Source: Solimonas sp.
GTDB lineage: Bacteria > Pseudomonadota > Gammaproteobacteria > Nevskiales > Nevskiaceae
Assembly: GCA_030149365.1 (NCBI GenBank)
Contig: JASBRP010000044.1
Span: forward strand, 1 to 64,000
Length of the DNA stretch: 64,000 bases
Direction of reading: 5' to 3'
Position 1 is the stretch's first letter. Every line of letters starts with the position of its first letter. The notes beneath the pieces were generated by a model. That model was given only the letters and a program-made list of their open reading frames with translations. It did no database searches and was not told where the DNA came from. The position numbers were made by a program, and so were the translations under genes. Below, piece by piece: positions 1-8,122 of this stretch.

Positions 1-140
1 TGGGCTTCCATGACCGCGGGGCTGGCGTAGTTCTCGGAGGCGATCAGCTCGATGTGCGCTTCCTGCCGGCCTTCTTCCTTGCGGATGGCAGCGGACAGCT
101 CAGGGTCGAATTCGGCGAGGCTCGGGGCGTTGGTCCACAT
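1..140 (-). CDS. glyA: Serine hydroxymethyltransferase, N-terminal fragment (runs off window)
   Basis: Only the first ~46 codons lie in the window; the minus-strand reading continues past base 1. The peptide begins [19 protein letters not shown] and contains [15 protein letters not shown], the conserved N-terminal block of GlyA, the PLP enzyme that interconverts serine and glycine and makes 5,10-methylene-THF. A GGAG lies 7 nt before the ATG at 140, so that start is preferred; an in-frame ATG at 146 overlaps the stop of the small upstream ORF (ATGA) and is the alternative. It lies downstream of metE on the same strand, so it probably shares a one-carbon/methionine operon with it. Confidence 0.93.
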   Translation of the reverse strand, partial: MWTNAPSLAEFDPELSAAIRKEEGRQEAHIELIASENYASPAVMEA

Positions 141-142
141 GC

Positions 143-322
143 TCATTCTCCACGCAGGTTGCAGCTGCAGTTCTCGCCGTGGCGATGTTCTGCGGATTCG
201 TTTGCGATGCTTTCCTCCGGCTCCACGTAGGCGAAGCGCGCCAGCGGGTCCGCTTCCCGGGAGTCATCCCGGGAGGCATCCTTCGCCGCGTCGTGACGGC
301 GCCTGGCGTAGCCGAAGCCCAT
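143..322 (-). CDS. Small 59-aa protein between metE and glyA (unannotated, too short for ORF track)
   Basis: The ATG shares one base with the metE stop (TGATG), and the TGA stop overlaps an in-frame upstream ATG of glyA (ATGA), so the reading fits the gap between the two genes exactly. It encodes 59 residues beginning [14 protein letters not shown], strongly charged, with a middle [14 protein letters not shown] and a C-terminal [10 protein letters not shown] in which two His and a CxC could bind metal. I do not recognise the family. Coding is inferred from the two-sided overlap and the absence of another explanation for 180 bases in a tight operon. A zinc- or thiol-related role next to the zinc enzyme MetE is speculation. 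It could instead be decayed sequence. Confidence 0.5.
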   Translation of the reverse strand: MGFGYARRRHDAAKDASRDDSREADPLARFAYVEPEESIANESAEHRHGENCSCNLRGE

Positions 323-2586
323 CAGCCCAGCGCCTGGCGCGCTTCGCGCGCCGTGGCCACCATGACCTGCAGCGCCGCCTCGGTCTCGGGCCAGCCGCGG
401 GTCTTGAGGCCGCAGTCCGGGTTCACCCAGAGACGCTCCGCCGGCACCACCTTCAGCGCGCGCTGAAGCAGGTCCTTCATCTCGTCCTGCGCCGGCACGC
501 GCGGCGAATGGATGTCGTAGAGGCCGGGACCGATGTCGTTCGGGTACTTGAACTCAGCGAAACCATCCAGCAGCTTCATGCGCGCACGCGAGGTCTCGAT
601 GGTGATGACGTCGGCATCCAGCGCCGCGATGGACGGCAGGATGTCGTTGAACTCCGAGTAGCACATGTGCGTGTGGATCTGCGTCTCGTCGCGCACGCCC
701 GAGGCGGTGATGCGGAAGGCCTGCACCGCCCAGTCCAGGTACGCCGGCCAGTCGGCCTTCTTCAGCGGCAGGCCCTCGCGGATCGTCGGCTCGTCGATCT
801 GGATCACCTTGATGCCGGCGGCTTCCAGGTCCACCACCTCGTCGCGCAGCGCCAGCGCCAGCTGCAGCGCCACGTCGCGCTTGGGCAGGTCGTCACGCAC
901 GAAGCTCCAGAACAGCATCGTCAGCGGGCCACTGAGCATGCCCTTCATCGGCTTGGCTGTCAGGGTCTGTGCATACCGGGACCACTCCACGGTCATCGGC
1001 GTCGGGCGCGAGACATCGCCGTAGATGACCGGCGGCTTCACGCAACGCGAGCCGTAGCTCTGCACCCAGCCGAACTGGGTGAAGGTGTAGCCGTCCATCT
1101 GCTCGCCGAAGTACTCGACCATGTCGTTGCGCTCGGGCTCGCCGTGCACCAGCACGTCGATACCCAACTGCTCCTGCTTGTCGACGCAGAGCTTGATCTC
1201 CGCCTTCATCGCGGCGGTGTAGTCGGCCTCGCCGAGCTTGCCGGCCTTGAAGGCGGCGCGGGCGGCGCGGATCTCCGCGGTCTGCGGGAACGAGCCGATG
1301 GTGGTGGTCGGCAGCTTGGGCAGGTTCAGCACCGCCTGCTGGGCGGCGATGCGCTGCGCGAACGGCGCGCTGCGCTCGGCGTCCGCCGGCTGCAGCGCGG
1401 CCACCCGGGCACGCACGGCCTCGCGCCGGGTGCTGGGCGCGTTGCGGCGGCTCTCGATCACCTGGGCCGCTGCCTGCAGCTCGCGCCACACGGCGGGCTC
1501 GCCCTGCTCCAGGGCGCGCTTCAGCAGCGAGAGCTCGTCCAGCTTCTGCACGGCGAAGGCCATCCAGCTCTTCAGCGTCGGGTCGAGCTTTTCTTCCAGC
1601 GCCAGGTCGGTCGGTACGTGCAGCAGCGAGCAGGAGGGCGCGATCCACAGGCGCTCGCCCAGCAGGGCCTTGGCCGGGTGCAGCAGGGCCAGCACCCGGG
1701 CCAGGTCCGTGCGCCAGAGGTTGCGGCCGTCGATCACGCCCAGCGACAGCGCCTTGTCCTGCGGCCAGTCCGGCAGGAAGGCCTCGAGCTGGCGCGGCGC
1801 GCGCACCAGATCCAGGTGCAGCGCCGCGACCGGCAGCGACTTCAGCAGTGCCGCATGCTCGGCCACGCTGCCGAAGTAGGTCGCCAGCAGCACCGGCGGG
1901 GCGGCGGGCGCGATGGCGCCATAGGCCTGCGGGTAGGCCGCCAGCCACTCGGCCGGCAGGTCCAGCGACAGGATCGGCTCGTCCAGCTGCAGCCAGGCCA
2001 CGCCCAGCGCGCGCAGTTCGGCGGCCAGCTCGGCGTAGACCGGCAGCAGCCTGGGCAGCAGCGAGAGCTTGTCGAAGCCCGCCGGTGCGCTGGCCTGCCA
2101 CAGCCAGGTCAGCGGGCCGGGCAGCACCACCTTGGCGCGATGGCCGGCGGCCAGCGCGCCCTGCAGTTCCGGCAGCAGCCAGTCACGGTTGAGGCGGAAT
2201 GTGCTGCCGGCATCGAGCTCGGCCACCAGGTAGTGGTAGTTGGTGTCGAACCACTTCTTCATCGCCAGCGCCGGCTGCGCGGCCGTGCCGCGCGCCATCG
2301 CGAAGTAGCCCGCCAGGTCCACCGGGCCCTGCAGGCCGAAGCGGGCCGGCGCGGCGGAGAACAGGGCCGTGGCGTTGTGCAGGTGGTCGTAGAAGGCGAA
2401 ATCACCCACCGTCACGCAGTCCAGGCCGGCGGCCTGCTGCAATGCCCAATGCCGGGCGCGCAGGTCGCGGCCCACGGCGCGCAGGCCGGCTTCGTCGAGC
2501 TGGCCCTTCCAGTGGGCCTCCACGGCGGTCTTCAGCTCGCGCCGGGCGCCGATGCGGGGAAAGCCAAGGATATGAGCGTGGGACAT
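322..2586 (-). CDS. metE: Cobalamin-independent methionine synthase
   Basis: This 754-residue protein has the family's usual length. It transfers the methyl group of 5-methyltetrahydropteroyl-triglutamate to homocysteine as the last step of methionine synthesis, in the cytoplasm. It opens with the typical N-terminal [15 protein letters not shown]. The C-terminal half carries the zinc-ligand motifs HTHMCYSEF (about residue 640) and NPDCGLKTR (about 725), and [10 protein letters not shown]. It is divergent from metR across 94 bases that contain near-consensus MetR boxes, the classic arrangement in which MetR with homocysteine activates metE. It ends overlapping a small ORF, then glyA. No B12 riboswitch is visible upstream although the window also has a B12 uptake module. 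Confidence 0.97.
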   Translation of the reverse strand: MSHAHILGFPRIGARRELKTAVEAHWKGQLDEAGLRAVGRDLRARHWALQQAAGLDCVTVGDFAFYDHLHNATALFSAAPARFGLQGPVDLAGYFAMARGTAAQPALAMKKWFDTNYHYLVAELDAGSTFRLNRDWLLPELQGALAAGHRAKVVLPGPLTWLWQASAPAGFDKLSLLPRLLPVYAELAAELRALGVAWLQLDEPILSLDLPAEWLAAYPQAYGAIAPAAPPVLLATYFGSVAEHAALLKSLPVAALHLDLVRAPRQLEAFLPDWPQDKALSLGVIDGRNLWRTDLARVLALLHPAKALLGERLWIAPSCSLLHVPTDLALEEKLDPTLKSWMAFAVQKLDELSLLKRALEQGEPAVWRELQAAAQVIESRRNAPSTRREAVRARVAALQPADAERSAPFAQRIAAQQAVLNLPKLPTTTIGSFPQTAEIRAARAAFKAGKLGEADYTAAMKAEIKLCVDKQEQLGIDVLVHGEPERNDMVEYFGEQMDGYTFTQFGWVQSYGSRCVKPPVIYGDVSRPTPMTVEWSRYAQTLTAKPMKGMLSGPLTMLFWSFVRDDLPKRDVALQLALALRDEVVDLEAAGIKVIQIDEPTIREGLPLKKADWPAYLDWAVQAFRITASGVRDETQIHTHMCYSEFNDILPSIAALDADVITIETSRARMKLLDGFAEFKYPNDIGPGLYDIHSPRVPAQDEMKDLLQRALKVVPAERLWVNPDCGLKTRGWPETEAALQVMVATAREARQALG

Positions 2587-2604
2587 GTCATGAGCCGGTT
2601 GGAT

Positions 2605-2617
2605 TGAAGGACGCTCA
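2605..2617. promoter_or_regulatory. Candidate MetR box 1 (metE/metR intergenic)
   Basis: TGAAggacgCTCA matches the MetR consensus TGAA-N5-TTCA with one mismatch. It lies 19 bases upstream of the metE start on the metE side of the divergent intergenic region. Assignment rests on the motif and on the metR neighbour; it has not been tested. Confidence 0.45.
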
Positions 2618-2668
2618 TGGTCAGCCGCTTGCTGCTATGATTCAATCTCGCAGTTTTATTGGTTTTGT

Positions 2669-2681
2669 TGAGAGAAATTCA
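2669..2681. promoter_or_regulatory. Candidate MetR box 2 overlapping the metR start
   Basis: TGAGagaaaTTCA matches TGAA-N5-TTCA with one mismatch and ends on the first base of the metR start codon, where binding could give autorepression. In E. coli two such boxes 50-70 bp apart serve metE and metR; here the two are 64 bp apart. Confidence 0.45.
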
Positions 2682-3586
2682 TGATCCAGTCCCCCCTGGA
2701 GATGCGCCACCTGCAGACCCTGGTGGCTTTGGCCGACACCGGCTCCCTGTCCAAGGCGGCCGAGCGGGTCTTCGTCACCCAGTCCGCCCTGTCGCACCAG
2801 CTCAAGCTGCTGGAAGGCCACTATGGCTCGCCGCTGTTCGAGCGCGGCACCAAGCCGCTGCGCTTCACCCAGGCCGGTGCCCGCCTGCTGGCCCTGGCCC
2901 GCGAGGTGCGTGAGCTGACCGCCGAGGCCGAGCGCGAGGTGGCGCAGTGGGTTTCCGGTGGGGGCGGCCAGCTGCGCGTCGCCGTGGAATGCCACACTTG
3001 CTTCGACTGGCTGATGCCCGCCATGGATGCCTTCCGCGAGCACTGGCCGCAGGTGGAGCTGGACCTGGTCAGCGGTTTCCAGGCCGAGCCCATCAGCCTG
3101 GTCGAGGGCGGCGTGGCCGATTTCGCCGTGGTGCATGACCGCCCGGCGCCGCGCAACGGCGTGGCCATGGCGCCGCTGTTCACCTACGAGACGGTGGCCA
3201 TCCTGTCGCGCCACCACCCCCTGGCGCAGAAATCCTGGCTCGCGCCGGAGGACTTCGTTGGCGAGACCCTGATCAGTTATCCGGTGGAAGACGATATGCT
3301 GGACGTCGTACGCCACTTCCTCGCGCCCGCCGGCGTGAAGCCTAGGCGCCGCAACGCCGAGCTGACCGTTGCCATCCTGCAACTCGTCGCCAGCGGCCGC
3401 GGCATCGCGGCGCTGCCGGCCTGGAGCGTGCAGGCCTACCTGGAGCGGGGCTACGTGGTCGCCAAGCCGCTGGGAGAATCGGGCTTGCGCTGCGAGCTGT
3501 ACGCGGCGATGCCGGAAAGCCTGGCGGAGAAGCCATACCTGCAGGACTTCGTGACCACGATTCGCGAAGGCAACGGCGGAATGTAG
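2681..3586 (+). CDS. metR: LysR-type regulator of methionine synthesis
   Basis: A 301-residue LysR protein with an N-terminal winged helix (HLQTLVALADTGSLSKAAE, then FVTQSALSHQLKLLE) and a C-terminal co-inducer domain from about residue 90. It is divergent from metE, and FVTQSALSHQLKLLE together with HHPLAQK further on is typical of MetR, which senses homocysteine and activates metE, metH and glyA in relatives. The ATG at 2681 is used because the HTH starts directly after it. Two near-consensus MetR boxes lie in the intergenic region. Confidence 0.93.
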   Translation: MIQSPLEMRHLQTLVALADTGSLSKAAERVFVTQSALSHQLKLLEGHYGSPLFERGTKPLRFTQAGARLLALAREVRELTAEAEREVAQWVSGGGGQLRVAVECHTCFDWLMPAMDAFREHWPQVELDLVSGFQAEPISLVEGGVADFAVVHDRPAPRNGVAMAPLFTYETVAILSRHHPLAQKSWLAPEDFVGETLISYPVEDDMLDVVRHFLAPAGVKPRRRNAELTVAILQLVASGRGIAALPAWSVQAYLERGYVVAKPLGESGLRCELYAAMPESLAEKPYLQDFVTTIREGNGGM

Positions 3587-3615
3587 CGGCGACGTCGCTT
3601 GCCGCGGAAGGAGAG

Positions 3616-3645
3616 GGGCCCGCGCGTGCCGGAATGGCAGGGCCC
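3616..3645. other. Hairpin between metR and the antiporter gene
   Basis: Nested arms GGGCCC...TGCC and GGCA...GGGCCC form a GC-rich stem-loop 30 bases after the metR stop. There is no T-run after it, so it may be an inefficient terminator or an mRNA stabiliser. Confidence 0.3.
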
Positions 3646-3680
3646 ATGACCACTCACTCGGACCAGGTTTTCGAAGAACC

Positions 3681-5402
3681 ATGTCACACGAGACACAACT
3701 GATCGCAACGCTGGCCATCGCGCTGGCGGTCGCCTTCTTCGGCGGAGCCTTCGCGGCCCGCCTGAAGCTGCCCCCCATCATCGGCTACCTCGTTGCCGGC
3801 ATCATGGTCGGGCCGTTCACGCCGGGCTTCGTGGCGGACGAGGGCCTCGCCGCGCAGTTCTCCGAGATCGGCGTGATCCTGCTGATGTTCGGCGTGGGCA
3901 TGCATTTCTCCATCGGCGACCTGATGGACGTGCGCCGCATCGCCGTGCCCGGTGCCATCGCGCAGATCCTGGTGGCAACCATCATCGGTGCCGGCATCGC
4001 CCACTACTGGGGCTGGTCGCTGCCCGCGGGCATCTGCTTCGGCCTGGCCTTGTCGGTCGCCAGCACGGTGGTGCTGCTGCGCACCCTGGAGCAACTGGGC
4101 GAGCTCGATACGCTGAACGGCCGCATCGCCATCGGCTGGCTGGTGGTGGAAGACCTCGCCATGGTCATCGCGCTGGTCCTGCTGCCGGTCGCAGTGGAGT
4201 TCATGGGCCCAACCGGTGACGCCGCCTCGTCGAGCGGCTGGCTGGCGCCGCTGATCCACCTGGGCATCGTGCTGGGCAAGATCGCCCTGTTCTTCGTGCT
4301 GATGTACGTGGTCGGCATGCGCGTCTTTCCCTGGCTGTTCGCGCAGATCGCGCACACCGGCTCGCGGGAACTACTGACCTTGTTCGTGATCGGCGTCTCG
4401 CTGGGGATCGCCTACGGCTCGGCGGAACTGTTTGGTGTGTCCTTCGCACTGGGCGCGTTCTTCGCCGGTGTGGTGATCAACGAATCCAAGCTGAGCAGCC
4501 GCGTGGCGGCGGAGTCGGTGCCGCTGCAGAACATCTTCACGGTGTTGTTCTTCGTCTCCGTGGGCATGCTGTTCGACCCGTCGATCCTGGCGGACAAGCC
4601 GCTGCAGGTGCTGGCGGTCCTGGGCGTGATCGTCATCGGCAAGTCGGTGGCGGCCATCGCCATCGTGCTGATGTTCGGCTATCCGCTGAAGACCGCGCTG
4701 CTGATCGCCATCAGCCTCGCGCAGATCGGCGAGTTCTCCTTCATCATCGCCGCGCTGGGCGTCAGCCTGGGCGTCCTGTCGTCCGAAGCACAGAGCCTCA
4801 TCCTGTCCGGCGCGCTGCTGTCCATCGCACTCAATCCGCTGCTGTTCAAGCTCATCCGCCCGGTCGAGCGCACGGTCGAGGGCAATCGCCGCCTGGCCTG
4901 GCTGTCGCGCCTGGGCGAGGCCAGGATCCGCCTGGCAAAGGACGAGCAGGCCATCCCCGAGCTCTACGACCATGTCGTGGTCGTCGGCTACGGCCGTGTC
5001 GGGCGGGCGCTGACCAAGATCCTGCGGCGCGCCGAGGTGCCCTTCGTGGTGATCGACAACAACCGCGAACATGTGGCGCGCCTGCGCAAGAAGGGCATCC
5101 CCACCATCAGCGGCGATGCCGCGATCGAAGACATCCTGACCCAGGCCCGGTTGTCCAGCGCGCGCCTACTGGTGCTGGCCGTCTCCGACGCCTTCCACTC
5201 CCGCCGCGTCCTGCAGACGGCGCGCAAGGTCGGCCCGAACGTCGAGACCGTGGTGCGCACGCACAGCGAGGAGGAGCGATCCTTCCTCGAGCGCGAAGGC
5301 GTCGGCCTGGCGCTGATGAGCGAACAGGTGCTGGCGGATTCGATGGCCGAGCACGTGCTGGAAGTCTACCGCCTGTCCGAACTGCTCAGCGAGGCACGTT
5401 GA
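3681..5402 (+). CDS. ybaL: CPA2-family cation:proton antiporter with TrkA-N domain (YbaL/KefB type)
   Basis: A 573-residue inner-membrane protein. Residues 1-390 form about twelve hydrophobic segments of the Na+/H+ exchanger fold (LKLPPIIGYLVAGIMVGPF, FALGAFFAGVVINES). A cytoplasmic RCK/TrkA-N domain follows with the nucleotide-binding VVVGYGRVGRALTKIL and an acidic residue at the end of strand two (FVVIDNN). The family expels K+ or Na+ in exchange for H+, gated by NAD(H) or glutathione. Length and architecture match E. coli YbaL (558 aa) better than KefB/KefC because there is no long C-terminal tail. The ATG follows a gap of 94 bases after metR. Confidence 0.88.
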   Translation: MSHETQLIATLAIALAVAFFGGAFAARLKLPPIIGYLVAGIMVGPFTPGFVADEGLAAQFSEIGVILLMFGVGMHFSIGDLMDVRRIAVPGAIAQILVATIIGAGIAHYWGWSLPAGICFGLALSVASTVVLLRTLEQLGELDTLNGRIAIGWLVVEDLAMVIALVLLPVAVEFMGPTGDAASSSGWLAPLIHLGIVLGKIALFFVLMYVVGMRVFPWLFAQIAHTGSRELLTLFVIGVSLGIAYGSAELFGVSFALGAFFAGVVINESKLSSRVAAESVPLQNIFTVLFFVSVGMLFDPSILADKPLQVLAVLGVIVIGKSVAAIAIVLMFGYPLKTALLIAISLAQIGEFSFIIAALGVSLGVLSSEAQSLILSGALLSIALNPLLFKLIRPVERTVEGNRRLAWLSRLGEARIRLAKDEQAIPELYDHVVVVGYGRVGRALTKILRRAEVPFVVIDNNREHVARLRKKGIPTISGDAAIEDILTQARLSSARLLVLAVSDAFHSRRVLQTARKVGPNVETVVRTHSEEERSFLEREGVGLALMSEQVLADSMAEHVLEVYRLSELLSEAR

Positions 5403-5436
5403 GGAAGCGCGAAAGGCGGGCGGGGGTGATCCGATT

Positions 5437-5450
5437 GCAGGCCGGCCTGC
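5437..5450. promoter_or_regulatory. 14-bp palindrome upstream of the crotonase gene
   Basis: GCAGGCCGGCCTGC is a perfect palindrome three bases before a -10-like TACATT (5453-5458) and 35 bases before the crotonase start. It could be an operator; GC-rich chance palindromes are common in this genome. Confidence 0.25.
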
Positions 5451-5484
5451 GCTACATTCACCGTTCAAATCCGAGGAAGCTGCC

Positions 5485-6264
5485 ATGTCGCATATCGAGG
5501 TCACTGCCGGGAATCACATCCTCGACATCCGCATCAACCGCCCGGAGAAGCTCAATGCGCTCTCGCCCGAAATGTACGGCGACATCGCGCTCGCGCTGGG
5601 CCGGCTCGACCGCGAGCCGGATCTGCGGGTCGGCCTGATCCACGCCGAGGGCAAGCACTTCAGCTCCGGCATCGAGCTCGACAAGTGGGCGCCGATCTTC
5701 GCCGCCGGCAAGGGCTTCCCGTTGCCTGAAGGCGGCGTTGATCCGTTCGCGATGAACGGCCCGCGCTGCCGCAAGCCGATCGTCATTGCAGTGCAGGGTT
5801 ACTGCTACACCTGGGGCGTCGAGATCATGCTGACTACGGATGTGCGCGTCGCCAGCGAAGACACGCGCTTCGCCATGCTGGAAGTGAAGCGGGGCATCTA
5901 TCCCTGCGGCGGCGCCACGCTGCGGCTGCCGGCGCAGATGGGCTGGTCGAACGCGCAGCGCTACCTGCTGACCGGTGAGCCGTGGACGGCTGCCGAGGCG
6001 CATCGCACCGGGCTGGTCCAGCAGACCGTGCCGGCCGGCGAGCAGTACCGCGCGGCGCGGACGATCGCCGAGAGCATCGCGGCGGCGGCGCCGCTGGGCG
6101 TCGCCGCGGTGCTGAAGTCCTCGCGGTTGGCCGAGGCCGAAGGCGAGGCTGTTGCCGCCGCCCGCATCTTCGACGACATGCCCTCGGTCATGGGCAGCGA
6201 GGACGCGCGAGAAGGCGTGCAGTCCTTCGTCGAACGCCGTGCCGCGGCCTTCAAGGGCCGGTAA
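5485..6264 (+). CDS. Enoyl-CoA hydratase/isomerase (crotonase) family protein
   Basis: A 259-residue single-domain crotonase. The motif INRPEKLNALSPEM, the oxyanion-hole segment GKHFSSGIELDKW and the second one QGYCYTWGVEIML are all present, as is the AAEAHRTGLVQQTVPAGE helix near residue 170. The usual hydratase glutamate region reads IYPCGGATLRLP, so the exact reaction cannot be set from the sequence; a CoA thioester of a fatty or aromatic acid is the likely substrate. The start has a good ribosome site (GAGGAAGCTGCC before ATG). It stands alone, tail-to-tail with the next gene after 23 bases. Confidence 0.85.
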   Translation: MSHIEVTAGNHILDIRINRPEKLNALSPEMYGDIALALGRLDREPDLRVGLIHAEGKHFSSGIELDKWAPIFAAGKGFPLPEGGVDPFAMNGPRCRKPIVIAVQGYCYTWGVEIMLTTDVRVASEDTRFAMLEVKRGIYPCGGATLRLPAQMGWSNAQRYLLTGEPWTAAEAHRTGLVQQTVPAGEQYRAARTIAESIAAAAPLGVAAVLKSSRLAEAEGEAVAAARIFDDMPSVMGSEDAREGVQSFVERRAAAFKGR

Positions 6265-6287
6265 GCCCGGCGCCGGGGGAGGCCCGG

Positions 6288-6620
6288 CTATTCCTGCCGG
6301 GCGTACCACGACGCGTAGGGTGTGTTCCTGGCCAGGTGCCGGTTGTAGTCCGGCGCGCCGTCGTCCCACCACACCGGTCCGCGCTCGCCCAGCGCGACCT
6401 TGGCGGCATGGACCTGCTGCCTGGCGGCACGCAGCCGGTCGGCATCACCGGCTCGCTGGGCGCGGCCCACTTCGCGACGGGCATCCATCAACTTGGCGAC
6501 CAGGGCTTGCCGCTCCCCGGGCGGCAGATGCGGATTCGCCGCCCGCCACAGGCGCCCGCGCACGACGATGTAGCGCCCATCAGGCGTCGTCGGCACAGGG
6601 GTGTCGGTAGGTGCGGTCAT
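6288..6620 (-). CDS. Conserved hypothetical protein, 110 aa
   Basis: A soluble 110-residue protein that begins with a low-complexity Thr/Pro stretch and then DGRYIVVRGRLWRAANPHLP, followed by an Arg/Ala-rich helix (about 45-75) and a Trp-rich C-terminus (GPVWWDDGAPDYNRHLARN). I recognise this layout as a widespread proteobacterial hypothetical family but know no function. GGATGGA lies just before the start. It follows the TetR-like gene at 6675 by 54 bases on the same strand, so the two may be co-transcribed. Confidence 0.75.
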   Translation of the reverse strand: MTAPTDTPVPTTPDGRYIVVRGRLWRAANPHLPPGERQALVAKLMDARREVGRAQRAGDADRLRAARQQVHAAKVALGERGPVWWDDGAPDYNRHLARNTPYASWYARQE

Positions 6621-6674
6621 TCCATCCAGACCGCGCGCGGCGGCGATCGGTTCGCCGCCCGCGGAAAGCCAGGT

Positions 6675-7253
6675 CTAGGCCGCCTTGGCGATCGCGAAGC
6701 CGACCGGGCTGGCCGGAACGGCATGGGCGAGAAAGTCGTCCAGCGCGCGGCGCAGTGCCGGGTTGGGGGCGCCATTCTCGCCCTCGATCCGGATCGTCTC
6801 CAGCACCATCAGGTGGTACACGCGGGCGATCGAGGCGGCATTGGCGCAGCCCAGTGCCTTCAGCGACGCGCCGGTGGTGAGCGACAGCGAATGATCGCGC
6901 CGCTGGAAGGCCCGGCCGACCAAGGGCAACTCGCGCCGGGCCTCCGCCAGCAGGTTCTGCAGGGCGCGATGCTCCAGGCAGATGTCGAGCTGCAGCGAGG
7001 TCGCCCGGCATAGGCGCGGCAGCCCCGACGCGCTCCCGCCGTTTTCACGCAGCAGGCGCGCGGCGATGTAGTCCAGGAACTGCTGGTTCAGCTCCAGCAG
7101 GTAGCCGTCGACACTTCCGAACTGCGTAGCGAATTGTTCGGCGCTCAAGCCGATGGTGTCCGCGATGAGCTCAGGCGTCAGCTCGTCCAGCGCATATTGG
7201 CTCGCCAACAAGGCGCCCGTATTCAGCAGGCGCAAGGAAATCGGTCCATTCAT
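6675..7253 (-). CDS. TetR-like regulator, paralog 1
   Basis: A 192-residue helical protein. The N-terminal ~50 residues (ALDELTPELIADTIGLSAEQFATQFGSVDGYLLELNQQFLD) read as a TetR helix-turn-helix: helix 2, turn, helix 3, then the aromatic residue and D-x-Y-L start of helix 4. The rest would be a ligand/dimer domain. It is clearly paralogous to the gene at 8123-8713 (shared LNQQFLD, LPRLCRATSLQLDICLE, the spacing of GCANAASIARVY and NPALRR). A third, broken copy lies between the two. The ligand and the targets are unknown; the gene downstream (6288-6620) may belong to the same transcript. Confidence 0.7.
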   Translation of the reverse strand: MNGPISLRLLNTGALLASQYALDELTPELIADTIGLSAEQFATQFGSVDGYLLELNQQFLDYIAARLLRENGGSASGLPRLCRATSLQLDICLEHRALQNLLAEARRELPLVGRAFQRRDHSLSLTTGASLKALGCANAASIARVYHLMVLETIRIEGENGAPNPALRRALDDFLAHAVPASPVGFAIAKAA

Positions 7254-7377
7254 GAGGGTCTGCTCCTGGGGCAGGTCTCTGCAGGAGCGCTACCTTAAGC
7301 GCGGGCAGGCCCCCGGTCTGGGACGCAGTGCACAATGCATTGCCCCCTGGAAAGGGGGTGCGGGCCGGGCTCGGCGG

Positions 7378-7455
7378 TCAGCCCTTGGCCGTGAGCGCGG
7401 TCGTCCTGACCGGTGGCGACGACAGCTCATTCGCCAGGAACTCCGCCAGCATGCG
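7378..7455 (-). pseudogene. Remnant 3' end of a third TetR-like paralog
   Basis: Read on the minus strand, this gives RMLAEFLANELSSPPVRTTALTAKG and a stop, matching the C-terminus of the intact paralog at 8123-8713 (RMLAEFLANALAAPP...). Twenty-eight bases are identical to that gene (7428-7455 = 8182-8209), then the two copies diverge but stay homologous to their stops. Nothing upstream of 7455 belongs to a TetR gene; the sequence changes abruptly to the A/T-richer insert. Confidence 0.75.
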
Positions 7456-7685
7456 GCGCATACTATCTGGCAGCGGAGTTCTTTGGCGCCAAGGATGGCC
7501 TGGCAGCGCGTCGCGCGAAGCAATTTGCGAAGAATCCTTCCGTTTCAGGCACACAACCAACAGCTTCCAGCGAGAACGACAAAGGAAAGTCGACAGACTA
7601 TTCCGCCATCATCGCCATGTTCATAGCGCTAATTGTCATCGGGTCGTTCTTGTACTTTTCTCTGAAGCGAGCGAGGAAGGCGTGA
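7413..7685 (+). CDS. Chimeric or truncated small membrane protein, 90 aa
   Basis: The frame opens at a GTG inside the TetR remnant, so the first ~15 residues are antisense to it and probably not native. From about residue 16 it reads AYYLAAEFFGAKDGLAARRA, then a Ser/Thr/Lys linker, a single membrane helix (IIAMFIALIVIGSFLYF, about 66-83) and a basic tail KRARKA, the look of a tail-anchored or C-terminal membrane segment. No native start is visible, so it is likely the 3' end of a larger gene brought in with the insert. Its stop overlaps the next start (GTGA). Base composition is visibly richer in A/T than its neighbours. I do not recognise it. Confidence 0.4.
   Translation: MATTAHSPGTPPACGAYYLAAEFFGAKDGLAARRAKQFAKNPSVSGTQPTASSENDKGKSTDYSAIIAMFIALIVIGSFLYFSLKRARKA
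7428..7455. repeat. 28-bp direct repeat, left copy
   Basis: Identical to 8182-8209 (starts CATTCGCCAGGAACTCC). The two copies bound a 754-bp unit made of the A/T-richer gene pair plus the 3' tail of the intact TetR gene. In each copy it codes for RMLAEFLAN on the minus strand. Confidence 0.85.
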
Positions 7686-8092
7686 TCGACCCACAGGAAA
7701 TCATCGACGCGCGTAGCGTAGGCGACGTCCGTTGCCTGCTCGTTGCCGAGCCCTCGCAGGACCTGGGCAAGGTGCTTGGCCAGGCGGGCTTGAAGCCCGA
7801 TGGCAGCCAGCTCCGGGAGCACGATCATGCCGGCGCGCATGCCATTCTCACGGCGCTGCTTCACAAGGACATGCCGTTCCAGATGCCGCTCATGTCCAGG
7901 CCCGAGGCGGAGCAGATGGCGGACGCGATCCTGTCTGCTCACGTGAAGCCCGGTAGCCGGTACTTTTCCAATGGCAACTGGGTCGAGGGAGAGATTTCGG
8001 ATTCCCTCACCGAGTCGCCGTTTGCTGCAGGCATTGTCGTGGCCCGCGAGGACGGGCGGTATTCCTGTGTCTGGATCGAAGACAAGGATTGA
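7682..8092 (+). CDS. Unknown 136-aa cytoplasmic protein in low-GC insert
   Basis: Starts at a GTG that overlaps the upstream stop by 4 nt (GTGA), so translation is probably coupled. The product is soluble, acidic, and has no signal or membrane segment. The readable core is HAGAHAILTALLHKDMPFQM, MSRPEAEQMADAILSAH, GSRYFSNGNWVEGE, and a C-terminal VAREDGRYSCVWIEDKD. I do not recognise the family. The small size, the pairing with a membrane tail, the foreign composition and the location in a repeat-bounded insert are like orphan immunity or cargo genes, but that is only an analogy. The ORF-track version (7328-8092) is longer because it runs into the TetR remnant. Confidence 0.6.
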   Translation: MIDPQEIIDARSVGDVRCLLVAEPSQDLGKVLGQAGLKPDGSQLREHDHAGAHAILTALLHKDMPFQMPLMSRPEAEQMADAILSAHVKPGSRYFSNGNWVEGEISDSLTESPFAAGIVVAREDGRYSCVWIEDKD

Positions 8093-8122
8093 TGAGCGTA
8101 GGGCCGCCGTTGCCCTACCTGC

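Noticed and set aside
52-2607. 851-aa plus-strand ORF opposite metE
   Set aside because: Antisense shadow of metE; Arg/His/Leu-rich with no family pattern. The minus strand has intact MetE motifs.
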